Assembly (NCBI GenBank): GCA_949752795.1
Contig: CATKHW010000009.1
Coordinates: 1,550,001 to 1,614,000 of the forward strand
Direction of reading: 5' to 3'
DNA: 64,000 nt
Origin: Hyperoodon ampullatus
Lineage: Eukaryota; Chordata; Mammalia; Artiodactyla; Ziphiidae
Shown here: in pieces, positions 52,585-64,000 of the stretch
How the letters are laid out: each line of letters begins with the position of its first letter
Numbering within the stretch: position 1 is the stretch's first letter
Position numbers and translations under genes: made by a program
The notes under the pieces: generated by a model
What the model was told of the DNA's origin: nothing
What the model saw: the letters and a program-made list of their open reading frames with translations, nothing else
Database searches by the model: none

Positions 52585-53845
52585 GACCCCTGTCATCACA
52601 ATGCTCCATGCCCCTTGTCATTACAGTGCTGCATAACGCTCGACATCACAATTATCCATGGTCTTCTCATCACAGTGCTCCACGGTCTTGCCATCACAAT
52701 GCTCCATGACACTTCTCATCAAAATGTTACATGATCTTGTCATCACAATTCTCCATGCACTTGTCATCACAATGCTCCATGAACCCTGTCATAGCAAGCT
52801 CCAAGTGCTTTTCATCACAGTGCTTCACGACATTGTCATCAAAATTCTCAATGGCCGTTGTCATCACAGTGCTCCATACCCTTGTCATCACAGTGCTCCA
52901 TGACCATTGTCATCAAAAAGCTCCAAGCCCTTGTCATCACAATGCTCCATTACCTTTGTCATCACAATCCTCCATGACACTTGGCTTCACAATGCTCCAT
53001 GCCATTGTCATCACAATGCACCAAGACATATGTCATCACAATGCTCCCTGACACCTGTCTGCACAGTACTCCATGACCTTCTCATAACAATGCTGCATGC
53101 CCTTGTCATCACAATGCGCCATGCCCACTGTCATCTCAATAATCCATGAAACTTGTCAGACCAATGCTCCATGCCCCTGTCATCACAATGCTCCATGCCC
53201 TTGTCATCACAGTGCTCCGTGATTCCAGTCATCACAATGCTTCATGACCTTTGGCTTCAAAATGGTCCATGTCCTCGTCATCACAGGGCTCTGTGAAATT
53301 TGTCACCATAATGCTCCATGAACTTTTCATTCACAATGCTCTGTGACCCTTGCCATCACAATGCTCCATGCCTTTGTCAGCAGAGTTCTCCATGACCCTT
53401 GTTATCACAATGCTCCATGCGCTTGTTATCAAAATTTTCCACAAACTTGTCATCAGAATGCTCCATAAAACTTGTCATCACAATGCTCCATGTACTTCTC
53501 ATCAAAATGCTCTCTCACCACTGATATCAAAATGTTCCATCACTAGTCATCAGAATACTCCCTCACCCCTGTCATGACAATGTTCCACGGCCTTGTCATC
53601 ACAAGGCTTCATGACCCTTGTCATCACAATGCTCCAAGACCCCTGTAATCACAATGCTCCATGCTATTGTCATCACAATCTCCATGACGCATGTCATCAA
53701 TCTGCTCCATGGCCTTCTAATCACAATGCTCCATGCCCTTGTCATCACAATGCTCCAAGACAACTGTAATCAAAATGCTCCATGCCACTTTTCATCTCAA
53801 TGCTCCATGAACTCTGTAATCACAATGAACCATGCCCATCATCAT
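52585..53845 (+). repeat. Minisatellite segmental duplication, copy D2
   Basis: Second copy of D1. It is cut off at ATGCCCATCATCAT, where D1 continues with AATGCTTGATG; the satellite begins at the next base. Confidence 0.88.
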
Positions 53846-54643
53846 GGAGACTTATCAATACATATGTTTTAAGATTCTTACTAGTCAGATATATTCCTCT
53901 GTGGGAAATATGGCGTTTTGAGTCCATTTCACTTAGGAAAGTGTAGGTATTTTCTATTCCGTAGTTGGTTTTTGGTACGGTACCTGTACTAATATCAAAC
54001 TCTGGTTTTATGCATCACCCTACCTCTCCTTCCCCGTTAAGCAGGCATAAGCGTGTTTTCTAAATGTTAGACTCTGTTCTCTTTCCTAACTCAGTTCATG
54101 TGTAGCCATGTTTACAGGAGCTTCATAAGTGATATGTTATGATAACTTTCTTTTTCTCTGTAACTTATTTCACTTAGAATCATCGTAACTGAATCCACTC
54201 ATTTTGAAACTACTCACCTTATGACATTGATTTCATGGCTGACTGATATTCCATCGTGCATAAGTAACACAATTTTTTGAACCATTTTTGTCTTTCCTGG
54301 GTTATTTAAGGTGTACCCAAGTTGAGGTTCTTGTTAGCAGTGCAGCCATAAATTTTGCAGTGGCTCTGTCTTATTGATTTTCAGTTTTCCCAAGGTATAC
54401 TCCCTAGACTGGTAGTGCACTTGGCTCTGTAGCTCTGTTGTTTCCTTATTTTAGGGAACACAGTGCACTCCTCCTGAGAGGCAGTTGGCAATTTACATCC
54501 TGTCCATCAGCATAACTAGGCTCCCTGTTCTCCATGGCCTATCTTGCCTTTCTGGATTTTACACCTTTTGCGGATGTCCCATTTGACTGGTGGGAAGTGA
54601 TACTTCATTGTAGTGCAGATTTGCATTGCCCGCTTGCTTGCTT

Positions 54644-54711
54644 GGCCAAAAAGAACGTATGTGTTTTCTCCTGAATATATTCAGGAGAAAACACCTACGG
54701 CATTTCTGGCC
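54644..54711. repeat. Monomer M13 palindrome, variant stem
   Basis: Centred at 54677/54678. Left GGCCAAAAAGAACGTATGTG, right CACCTACGGCATTTCTGGCC; core TTTTCTCCTGAAT intact. GTG/CAC replaces the GCG/CGC pair set of M9 on both arms. Confidence 0.93.
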
Positions 54712-56380
54712 AAGTGCATCATTGTTGAAGTTGTTCCCCTCTTCCTGTGCTTTAAAGGCGATTCCAATATACCTCTTGAAATCTGTTTCCTGCTATTCTG
54801 GCTCGCTTTCAAGTCCGCCTCGTTGCCTTCCCTCAACAGATTTTTGGAGGATTGTTGTCCTTTATTACTCTGCCAGTGTGTGCATTGTTGTGCCCCTGAG
54901 CACCATTTTTCAACTCGTTTTTTGTGAGCTGACCGCAAGTCCAAAATTTTGGTTCAGGATCTATACTGGTTCCCGGCAGGTGGCTGAGACTTTTGTTAAT
55001 ACTTCTTCCTGCCGGGAAATTAGAGTGACATGTGCCCATCCAAATGCCTAACAGCTACTCTCTCATTGGTTCTCCCTCTTCCCTTTCATCCTCTGCCAAA
55101 TTGGCAACCTGTGCGAATAAGGAGGTTAAAGGGGCTGTCTTACAAGTTGGGAGATTGACAGTAAAGCAGTTGGAAAGTCAAACCGGAGCAGCAGGAGAGG
55201 GACTATTAGTTGAGTTTTAGAAACCTTTCATATTCACAGTGTGTCCATTCTCTATGTTTCCCGTACATTTATAGCTGTAGTAATATTCCCTTCAACCTGG
55301 AGAGTTGGGACCCTTGGAATGTGTGCCACACATTATAGCTTGAAATGGTCTGCATTTTCTCACCGAATCTCATCAATCCTCTCAGTCCCAAGTGTCCAGA
55401 CTTATGCCACATCCAGCTGTCATTGTAGATAGGGTCATTCCAGGTTTCATCAGAGCCCCTGAAAGAATTGTAAAGAATTTCTCTGTTTTATTGTTTTGTT
55501 TTTGAAATTCCTTTTTATAGTGGGTTTGAGCTGATTCTCACTGCCATGTTTATGGCAGTCAAGACACACTTCATTCCCTTACGGAGACATATCAATACAT
55601 AGGTTTTAAGTTTCTTACTAGTTAGATATATACCTCTGCGGGAAATATGGGGTTTTGAGTCCCTTTCACTGAGGAAAGTGTAGGTCTTTTCTATTCCATA
55701 GTTGGTTTTTGGAACGGTACATGTACTGATATCAAACTCTGGTTTTATGCATCACCCCACCTCTCCTTCCCCCTTAAGCAGGCATAAGATTGTTTTCTAA
55801 ATGTGAGACTCTGTTCTCTTTCCTAACTCAGTTCATGTGTAGCCATGTTTACAGGACCTTCATAAGTGATATCTTATGATAAGTTTCTTTTTCTCTGTGA
55901 CTTATTTCACTTAGAATCATCGTACCTGAATCCACTCATTTTGAAACTACTGGCCTTATGTCATTGATTTCATGGCTGACTGATATTCCATCGTACGTAA
56001 GTAACACAATTTCTTGAACCATTTTTGTCTTTCCTGGGATATTTAAGGTGTACCCAAGTTGAGGTTCTTGTTAGCAGTGCAGCCATAAATTTTGGGGTGG
56101 CTCTGTCTTATTGATTTTCAGTTTTCCCAAGGTATACTCCCTAGACTGGTAGTGCACTTGGCTCTGTAGCTCTGTTGTTTCCTTGTTTTAGGGAACACAG
56201 TGCACTCCTCCAGAGAGGCAGTTGGCAATTTACATCTTGTCCATCAGCATAACGAGGCTCCCTGTTCTCCATGGCCTATCTTGACTTTCTGGATTTTACA
56301 CCTTTTGCGGATGTCCCATTTGACTGGTGGGAAGTGATACTTCATTGTAGTTCAGATTTGCATTGCCCGCTTGCTTGCTT

Positions 56381-56448
56381 GGCCAAAAAGCGCATATGTG
56401 TTTTCTCCTGAATATATTCAGGAGAAAACGCATAAGCCCTTTTTGGCC
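56381..56448. repeat. Monomer M14 palindrome
   Basis: Centred at 56414/56415. Left arm carries the T variant (TATGTG) while the right arm keeps CGCATA, so this pair is T against G. Outer GGCCAAAAA / TTTTTGGCC pair fully. Confidence 0.93.
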
Positions 56449-58118
56449 AAGTGCATCATTGTCGATGTTGTGCCCCTATTCCTGTGCTTTAAAGGCCATT
56501 CCAATGTACCTCTTGAAATCTGTTTCCTGCTATTCTGGCTCGCTTTCATGTCCACCTCGTTGCCTTCCCTCAACAGATTTTCGGACGATTGTTGTCCTTT
56601 ACTACTCTGCCAGTTTGTGCATTGCTGTGCCCCTGAGATCCATTTTTAACTCGTTTTTTGTGAGCTGACCGCATGTCCAAAATTTTGGTTCAGGACCTAT
56701 ACTGGTTCCCGGCGGGTGTCTGAGACTTTGGTTAATTCTTCTTCCTGCCAGGAAATTAGAATGACATGTGCCCGTCCAAATGCCTAACAGCTACTCTCTC
56801 ACTGGTTCTCCCTCTTCCCTTTCATCCTCTACAAATTTGGCCACCTGTGAGAACCAGGAGGTTAAAGGGGCTGTCTCTCCAAGTTGTGAGATTGATAGTA
56901 AAGCAGTTGGAAAATCAAACCGGGGCACCAGCAGAGGGATTATTAGCTGAGTTTTAGAAACCTTTCGTATTCACAGTGTGTCCATTCTCTAGGTTTCCGG
57001 TACATGTTATAGCTGTAGTAATATTCCCTTCAACCTGGAGAGTTGGGACCCTTGGAATGTGTGCCACGCATTATTGCTTTAAATGGTCTGCATTTGCCCA
57101 CCCAATCTCACCAATCCTTTCAGTCCCAAGTGTCCAGCCTTATTCCACATCCAGCTGACATTGTAGATAGGGTCATTCCAGGTTTCATCAGAGCCCCTGA
57201 AGGAATTGTAAAGAATTTCTCTGTTTTTTTGTTTTGTTTTTGAAATTCCTTTTTATAGTGGGTTGAAGCTGATTCTCACTGCCATGTTTATGGCAGTCAA
57301 GAAACACTTCATTCCCTTACGGAGACATATCAATACATAGGTTTTAAGTTTCTTACTAGTTAGATATATACCTCTGCGGGAAATATGGGGTTTTGAGTCC
57401 CTTTCAATGAGGAAAGTGTAGGTCTTTTCTATTCCGTGGTTGGTTTTTGGAACGGTACATGTACTAATATCAAACTCTGGTATTATGCATCACCCCACCT
57501 CTCATTCCCCCTTAAGCAGGCATAAGAGTGTTTGCTAAATGTGAGACTCTGTTCTGTTTCCTAACTCAGTTCATGTGTAGCCATGTTTACAGGACCTTCA
57601 TAAGTGTTATCTTATGATAAGTTTCTTTTTCTCTGTGACTTATTTCGCTTAGAATCATCGTACCTGAATCCACTCATTTTGCTGCTACTGGGCTTATGAC
57701 ATTGATTTCATGGCTGACTGATATTCCATCGTATGTAAGTAACACAATTTCTTGAACCATTTTTGTCTTTCCTGGGATATTTAAGGTGTACCCAAGTTGA
57801 GGTTCTTGTTAGCAGTGCAGCCATAAATTTTGGGGTGGCTCTGTCTTATTGATTTTCAGTTTTCCCAAGGTATACTCCCTAGACTGGTAGTGCCCTTGGC
57901 TCTGTAGCTCTGTTGTTTCCTTTTTTTAGGGAACACAGTGCACTCCTCCAGAGAGGCAGTTGGCAATTTACATCCTGTCCATCAGCATAACTAGGCTCCG
58001 TGTTCTCCATGGCCTATCTTGCCTTTCTGGATTTTACACCTTTTGCGGATGTCCCATTTGACCGGTGGGAAGTGATCCTTCATTGTAGTGCAGATTTGCA
58101 TTGCCCGCTTGCTTGCTT

Positions 58119-58186
58119 GGCCAAAAAGAACGTATGTGTTTTCTCCTGAATATATTCAGGAGAAAACACATACGGCATTTCTGGCC
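58119..58186. repeat. Monomer M15 palindrome, variant stem
   Basis: Centred at 58152/58153. CGTATGTG on the left pairs with CACATACG on the right, so the C:G of M9 is T:A here on both arms. Outer part has mismatches at AAGAA against GGCAT. Confidence 0.95.
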
Positions 58187-59846
58187 AAGTGCATCATTGT
58201 TGAAGTTGTTCCCCTCTTCCTGTGCTTTAAAGGCGATTCCAATATACCTCTTGAAATCTGTTTCCTGCTATTCTGCCTCGCTTTCAAGTCCGCCTCGTTG
58301 CCTTCCCTCAACAGATTTTTGGACGATTGTTGTCCTTTATTACTCTGCCAGTGTGTGCATTGCTGTGCCCCTGAGATCCATTTTTAACTCGTTTTTTGTG
58401 AGCTGACCGCATGTCCAAAATTTTGGTTCAGGACCTATACTGGTTCCCGGCGGGTGTCTGAGACTTTGGTTAATTCTTCTTCCTGCCAGGAAATTAGAAT
58501 GACATGTGCCCATCCAAATGCCTAACAGCTACTCTCTCATTTGTTCTCCCTCTTCCATTTCATCCACTGCCAAATTGGCAACCTGTTCGAACCAGGAGGT
58601 TAAAGGGGTTGTCTCTCCAAGTTGGGAGATTGATAGTAAAGCAGTTGGAAATTCAAACCAGAGCACCAGGAGAGGGACTATTAGTTGAGTTTTAGAATCC
58701 TTTTATATTCACACTGTGTCCATTCTCTAGGTTTCCCGTACATGTTATAACTGTTGTAGTATTCCCTACAACCTGGAGAGTTGTGACCCTTGGAATGTGT
58801 GCCACGCATTATTGCTTTAAATGGTCTGCATTTGCTCACCAATCCTCTCAGTCCCAAGTGTCCAGCCTAACGCCACATCCAGCTGTCATTGTAGATAGTG
58901 TCATTCCAGGTTTCATCAGATCCCCTGAAGGAATTGTAAAGAATTTCTCTGTTTTTTTGTTTTGTTTTTGAAATTCCTTTTTATAGTGGGTTAGAGCTGA
59001 TTCTAACTGCCATGTTTATGACATTCTAGACACACTTGATTCCCTTACGGAGACTTATCAATACATAGGTTTTAAGATTCTTACTAGTCAGATATATTCC
59101 TCTGCGAGAAATATGGAGTTTTGAGTCCATTTCACTGAGGAAAGTGTAGGTCTTGTCTTTTCCGTATTTGGTTTTTGGAACGGTACGTGTACTAATATCA
59201 AACTCTGGTTTTATGCATCACCCCACCTCTCCTTCCCCCTTAAGCAGAAATAAGAGTGTTTTCTAAATGTGAGACTCTGTTCTCTTTCCTAACTCAGTTC
59301 ATGTGTAGCCATGTTTACAGGACCTTCATAAGTGATATCTTATGTTAAGTTTCTTTTTCTCTGTGACTTATTTCACTTAGAATCATCGTACCTGAATACA
59401 CTCATTTTGCTGCTACTGGCCTTATAACATTGATTTCATGGCTGAGGGATATTCCATCGTACATAAGTAAAACAATTTCTTGAACCATTTTTGTCTTTCC
59501 TAGGATATTTAAGTTGTACCCAAGATGAGGTTCTTGTAAGCAGTGCAGCACTAAATTTTGAGGTGGCTCTGTCTTATTGATTTTCAGTATTCCCAAGGTA
59601 TATTCCCTAGACTGGAAGTGCTCTTGGCTTTGTAGCTCTGTTGTTTCCTTGTTTTAGGGAACACAATGCACTCCTCCAGAGAGGCAGTTGGCAATTTACA
59701 TCCTGCCCATCAGCATAACTAGGCTCCCTGTTCTCCGGGGCCTGCCTTGCCTTTCTGGTTTTTACACATTTTGCGAATGTCCCTTTTGACCGGTGGGAAG
59801 TGATACTTCATTGTAGTTCAGATTTGCATTGCCCCCTTTCTTGCTT

Positions 59847-59916
59847 GGCCAAAAAGGACGTATGCGTTTTTTCCTGAATTGATTCAGGAGTAAGCACACA
59901 TACGGCATTGCTGGCC
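59847..59916. repeat. Monomer M16 palindrome with 2-bp insertion
   Basis: Centred near 59880; core changed to GAATTGATTC. The right arm reads AGGAGTAAGCACACATACGG, two bases longer than in the other monomers. Confidence 0.85.
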
Positions 59917-61083
59917 AAGTGCATCATTGTTGAAGTTTTGCCCCTGTTCCTGTGCTTTAAAGGTGATTCCAATGTACCTCTAGAAATCTGTTTCCTGCTA
60001 TTCTGGCTCACTTTCAAGTCCGCCTCGTTGCCTTCCCTCAAAAGATTTTTGGACGATTGTTGTCCTTTATTTCTCTGACAGTTTGTGCATTGTTTTCCCC
60101 CTAAGATCCATTCTTCAACTCGTTTTTTGTCAGCTGACCGCAAGTCCAAAATTTTTGTTCAGGACCTATACTGGTTCCCGGCGGGTTGCTGAGACTTTGG
60201 TTAATTCTTCTTCCTTCCGGGATATTAGAGTGACATGTGCCCGTCCAAATGCCTAAGAGTTACTCTCTCAATGGTTCTCCCTCTTCCCTTTCATCCTCTG
60301 CCAAATTGGCAACCTGTGCGAACCAGGAGGTTAAAGGGTCTGTCTTTCCAATTTTGGAGATTGATAGTAAAGCAGTTGGAAAGTCAAACCGGAGCACCAG
60401 TAGAGGGACTATTAGTTGAGTTTTAGAAACCTTTCATATTCACAGTGTGTCCATTCTGTAGGTTTCCCTTACATGTTATAGCTGTAGTAATATTCCCTTC
60501 AACCTGGAGAGTTGGGACCCTTGGAATGTGTGCCACGCATTATTGCTTTAAATGGTCTGCATTTGCTCACCGAATCTAACCAATCCTCTCAGTCCCAAGT
60601 GTCCAGCCTTATGCCACATCCAGCTGTCGTTGTAGATAGGGTCATTCCAGGTTTCCTCAGAGACCCTGAAGGAATTGCAAAGAATATCCCTGTTTTTTTG
60701 TTTTGTTTTTGAAATTCCTTTTTATAGTGGTTTTGAGCTGATTCTCACTGCCATGTTTATGCCAGTCTACACACACTTGATTCCCTTTCAGAGACATATC
60801 GATACATAGGTTTTAAGATTCTTACTACTCTGATATATTCCTCTGCGGGGAATATGGGTGTTCAGTCCCGTTCACTGAGGAAAGAGTAGGTCTTGTCTAT
60901 TCTGTATTTGGATTATGGAACGGTACCTGTGCTAATATCAAACTCTGGTTTTGTACATCTCCCCACCTCTCTTTCCCCTTAAGCAGGCATAAGTATGTTT
61001 TCTAAATGTGAGACACTGTTCTCTTTCCTAATTCAGTTCATATGTAGCCATGTATACATTTCCTTCATAAGTGATATCTTATG

Positions 61084-64000
61084 TCAAAATGCTCCATGGC
61101 TCTTGTCATCATAATGCTCTATGATGTTCTTCATAACAATTATCCATGGTCTTCTCATCACAATGCTCCACTGTCTTGCCATCATATTGCTCCATGCCCT
61201 GATCATCACAATGCTCCTTTACCTTTGTCATCACAATCGTCCATGACACGTGTCATCACAATGCTTCATGTTATTGGCATCACAATGGACCATGACATAT
61301 GTCATCACAATGCTCCCTGACACCTGTCTTCACTATAGTCCATGACGTTGTCATCACAATGTTCCATGCTCTTTTCATCACAATGCACCATGCCCACTGT
61401 CATCACAATAATCCATGAAAATTGTGAGACCAATGCTCCATGCCCCTGTCATCACAATGCTCCGTGACTCCATTCATCACTATGCTTCATGATATTTGTC
61501 ATCACAATGGTCAATGCCCTCGTCATCACAAGGATCTGTGACCTGTGTAACCACAATGCACCATGAACTTTTCATCACAATGCTCCATGCCTTTCTCAGC
61601 ACAACACTCAATGACACTTGTCATCACAATGCTCCATGCGCTTGTCAGCAAAATGCTCCACCAGCTTGTCATCACAATGCTCCATGCACTTCTCATCAAA
61701 ATGCTCTGTCACCACTGATATCACAATGTTCCATCACTAGTCATCACAATACGACCTCATCCTTGTCATCACAATGTTCCATGACTGCTGTCATCACAAT
61801 ACTACATGCCATTATCATCACAGTGCTCCATGACCCCTGACATCACAATTCTCCATAACCCATGTCATCAAAATGCTCCATGACATTTTTCGTCACAATG
61901 CTCCATGACCCCTTACCTCACCATGCTCCATAATTCATGTCATCAAAATGCTCCATGACCTTTGTCATCACAAATCTCCATGACCCTTGTCATCACAATG
62001 CTCGATGCCCTTCTCATAACAATGCTCCATGCCCTTGTCATTACAGTCCTCCATGAACACTGTACCACAGTGTTCTGGGCCCTTGTCATCACAATGCGCC
62101 AGGCCCACTCTCATCACAATAATCCATGAAACATTTCAGACCAATGCCCCATGGCCTTGTCATCACAATGCTCCATTACCCCTGTCATAACAATGCTCCA
62201 TGACCCCTGTCATCACAATGCACCGTGCCCATCACCATAATATTTCATGCTATTGTCATCACAATGAAATCAAAATGCTCAATGACCTCTGTCATCAAAA
62301 TGCTCCAAACCCTTCTGATCACAGTGTTCCATAACACTTGTCATCAATTTGCCACATGAGGCTGGTCATCACAATTATCCATGGTCTTCTCATCACAATG
62401 CTCCATGATCTTTGTCATCAAAATGCTCAATACACTTATCATCTCAATGCTCCCTGACAGTTGTCATCAGTATGCTCCTTGAACCCTGTCATGACAAGGC
62501 TCCATGCATTTTTCATCACAATGATCCATTCCCTTTTCATCACAATGCTCCAAGACCCCTGTAATCAAAATGCACCCTGTCCTTGTCATCACAAAGCTCC
62601 ATGACGCATGTCATCAGAATGCTCCATTGCTTCTCATCACAATGATCCATGCCCTTGTCATCACAATTCTTCCAAACCCCTGTAATCACAATGCTCCCTG
62701 CACCTTTTCATCAGAATGCTCCATGACCCTTTTCATCAAAATGCTCCATTAACCCTGACATCACAATGTTCCATAACCCTTGTCATCAAAATGTTCCATG
62801 ACACTTTTCATTAATTTGCTCCATGAGCCTGTCATCACAATGCTCCCTGCCCTTCACATCACAATGCACCACGACCTTGTCATCAAAATGCTCCATGACT
62901 TTTGTCATCACAAAGCTCCATGACCCTTGGCATCACAATGCTCCATGCCATTTCATCACAATGCTCCATGAAACCTCCCATCACATTGCTCCATGCCCTT
63001 GTCACCACAATGCACCATGACGCTTGTCATCGCAATGCTCGGTACTCCTCTCATCACAATGCTCCATGACCTTGTCATTACAATCCTCTATGACACATGT
63101 ATCACAGTGTTCCGTGCCCTAGTCATCACAATGCTCCATTACCCCTGTCATAATAATGCTCCATGACCCCTGCCATCACAATGTTCCATGGCCTTGTCAT
63201 CCAAATCTCCATGACCCCTGTCATCAAAATACTCCATGAACATTTTCAGCCCAATGCTCCATGACCTTCTCATCACAATGCTCATGGACCCTTGTCATCA
63301 CAATGCTCCATGACCCCTCTCAACACAATGATCCATGACACCTGTCATCACAATGTTCCATGCCCTTTGTCATTACAGTGATCCATGACGCTTTTCATCA
63401 TAATTATCCATGGTCTTTTCATCACAATGCTCCACGGTCTTGCCATCACAATTCTCCATGCCCTGTTCATCACAATGCTCCATGCCCATTTCATCACAAT
63501 GCTCCATGCCATTGTCATCACATTACTCCTCAAGCTTGTCATCAGAATGGTCCATGACCTTTGTCATCACAATGATCCATGACACCTGTCATCACAATGC
63601 TCCATGCCCCTTGTCATTACAGTGCTCCATGATGCTCATCATCACAATTATCCATTGTCTTCTCATCACAATGCTCCACGGTCTTGCCATCACAATGCTC
63701 CATGCCCTGGTCATCACAATTCTACAGGTCCTTGTCATCACAGTGCTCCATGACACTTCTCATCAAAATGTTACATGCTCTTGTCAATACAATTTTCCAA
63801 GCACTTGTCATCGCAGTGCTCCATGACCCTTGTCATAACAATGCTCCATGACCCCTGCCATCACAATGTTCCCCGGCCTTTTCATCCAAGGCTCCATGAC
63901 CCTTGTCATCACAATGTTCCATGCCTTTGTCATCACAAAGATCCATGACGCATGTCATCAGAATACTCCATGCCCTGGTCATCACAATGCTCCATGTCCC
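61084..64000 (+). repeat. Minisatellite block 2, runs off the window
   Basis: Same 24/25-bp family as block 1. The first ~150 bp follow block 1 unit by unit (CTCTTGTCATCATAATGCTC, an ACAATTATCCATGG box, then a GTCTTGCCATCA unit and a CTG(G/A)TCATCACAATGCTCC unit). Later parts resemble other places in block 1: 61.3-61.8 kb resembles 27.0-27.5 kb, 62.0-62.2 kb resembles 27.6-27.8 kb, and 62.2-62.6 kb resembles 34.5-34.9 kb. No gene seen. Confidence 0.95.

Larger units (their letters stand above)
25808..53845 (+). repeat. Minisatellite block 1, 24/25-bp units, about 28 kb
   Basis: Continuous tandem repeats of ATGCTCCATG + (A)CCC(T/C)TG-type spacer + TCATCACA. Units are 24 or 25 bp, differing by one base in the spacer after CATG; dividing the length gives roughly 1,100 copies. 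TGTCATCACAAT is the most constant part and the spacer the most variable. The plus strand is C-rich and G-poor (9 C and 3 G in the common 24-bp form). It begins immediately after satellite TCTTATG and ends at ATGCCCATCATCAT (53832-53845), next to satellite GGAGAC. It is not one of the repeat families I can name. All long open frames here follow from the unit and are not annotated as genes. Confidence 0.97.
53846..61083 (+). repeat. Right L1-derived satellite array, about 4.2 monomers
   Basis: Starts in mid-monomer at GGAGAC (the phase of 25514 in the central array) and ends at TCTTATG, 61077-61083. Palindrome centres at 54677, 56414, 58152 and 59880 (spacings 1737, 1738, 1728). Same orientation and anatomy as the central array. 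The 54.6 and 58.1 kb monomers share variants that the 56.4 kb monomer lacks. Confidence 0.95.

Noticed and set aside
25808..53845. Many plus-strand open frames of 60-150 codons with SSQCSM, VITMLH and CHHNAP repeats
   Set aside because: They are the three frames of a 24-bp unit that lacks stops; lengths and ends vary with 25-bp units and point changes, and neighbouring frames overlap. No gene is supported.
53846..54141. 295-bp direct repeat around the minisatellite as a target-site duplication
   Set aside because: The two flanks carry different monomer-type variants and are far longer than normal target duplications.

Overview
The window is repeat-dominated, heterochromatin-like mammalian DNA with no intact protein-coding gene. 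Two things point to a cetacean. The LINE-1 (L1) 3' ends at about 6.9-9.9 kb have the form I associate with whale and other cetartiodactyl L1s. Most of the rest is a head-to-tail satellite of about 1,736 bp whose monomer is partly L1-derived, which fits what I remember of the common cetacean satellite. The monomer length would suit a non-delphinoid cetacean better than a dolphin; that species inference is from memory and untested.

Layout: (1) 1-2735, two strongly diverged satellite monomers. (2) 2735-2905, a minus-strand L1 3' UTR piece, followed by an exon-like 190-bp stretch. (3) About 3.1-6.86 kb, non-satellite DNA holding a broken minus-strand class I endogenous retrovirus pol (about 4280-5490). 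(4) 6861-9885, two consecutive 5'-truncated minus-strand L1 copies. (5) 9886-25807, about nine satellite monomers, the first (9.9-12 kb) diverged and the rest homogenised. (6) 25808-53845, 28 kb of a 24/25-bp minisatellite with nested higher-order structure: a 2.1-2.2 kb unit at about 35.9-46 kb and a 1.8-kb duplication at 50.8-53.8 kb. (7) 53846-61083, about 4.2 satellite monomers. (8) 61084-64000, a second minisatellite block running off the window.

Three structural observations stand out. Each satellite monomer carries a zero-spacer inverted repeat of about 68 bp whose two arms have changed together in several monomers. The two minisatellite blocks start at the identical satellite base, 35,276 bp apart, and their opening ~150 bp are related, implying a composite super-repeat of minisatellite plus satellite. 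The minisatellite unit is free of stops in five of six frames, which explains the dense open frames across 25-54 kb; I do not annotate these as genes.

Nothing here forms an operon or pathway. The working parts are repeat-expansion processes: L1 insertion, palindrome formation, unequal exchange and array homogenisation.
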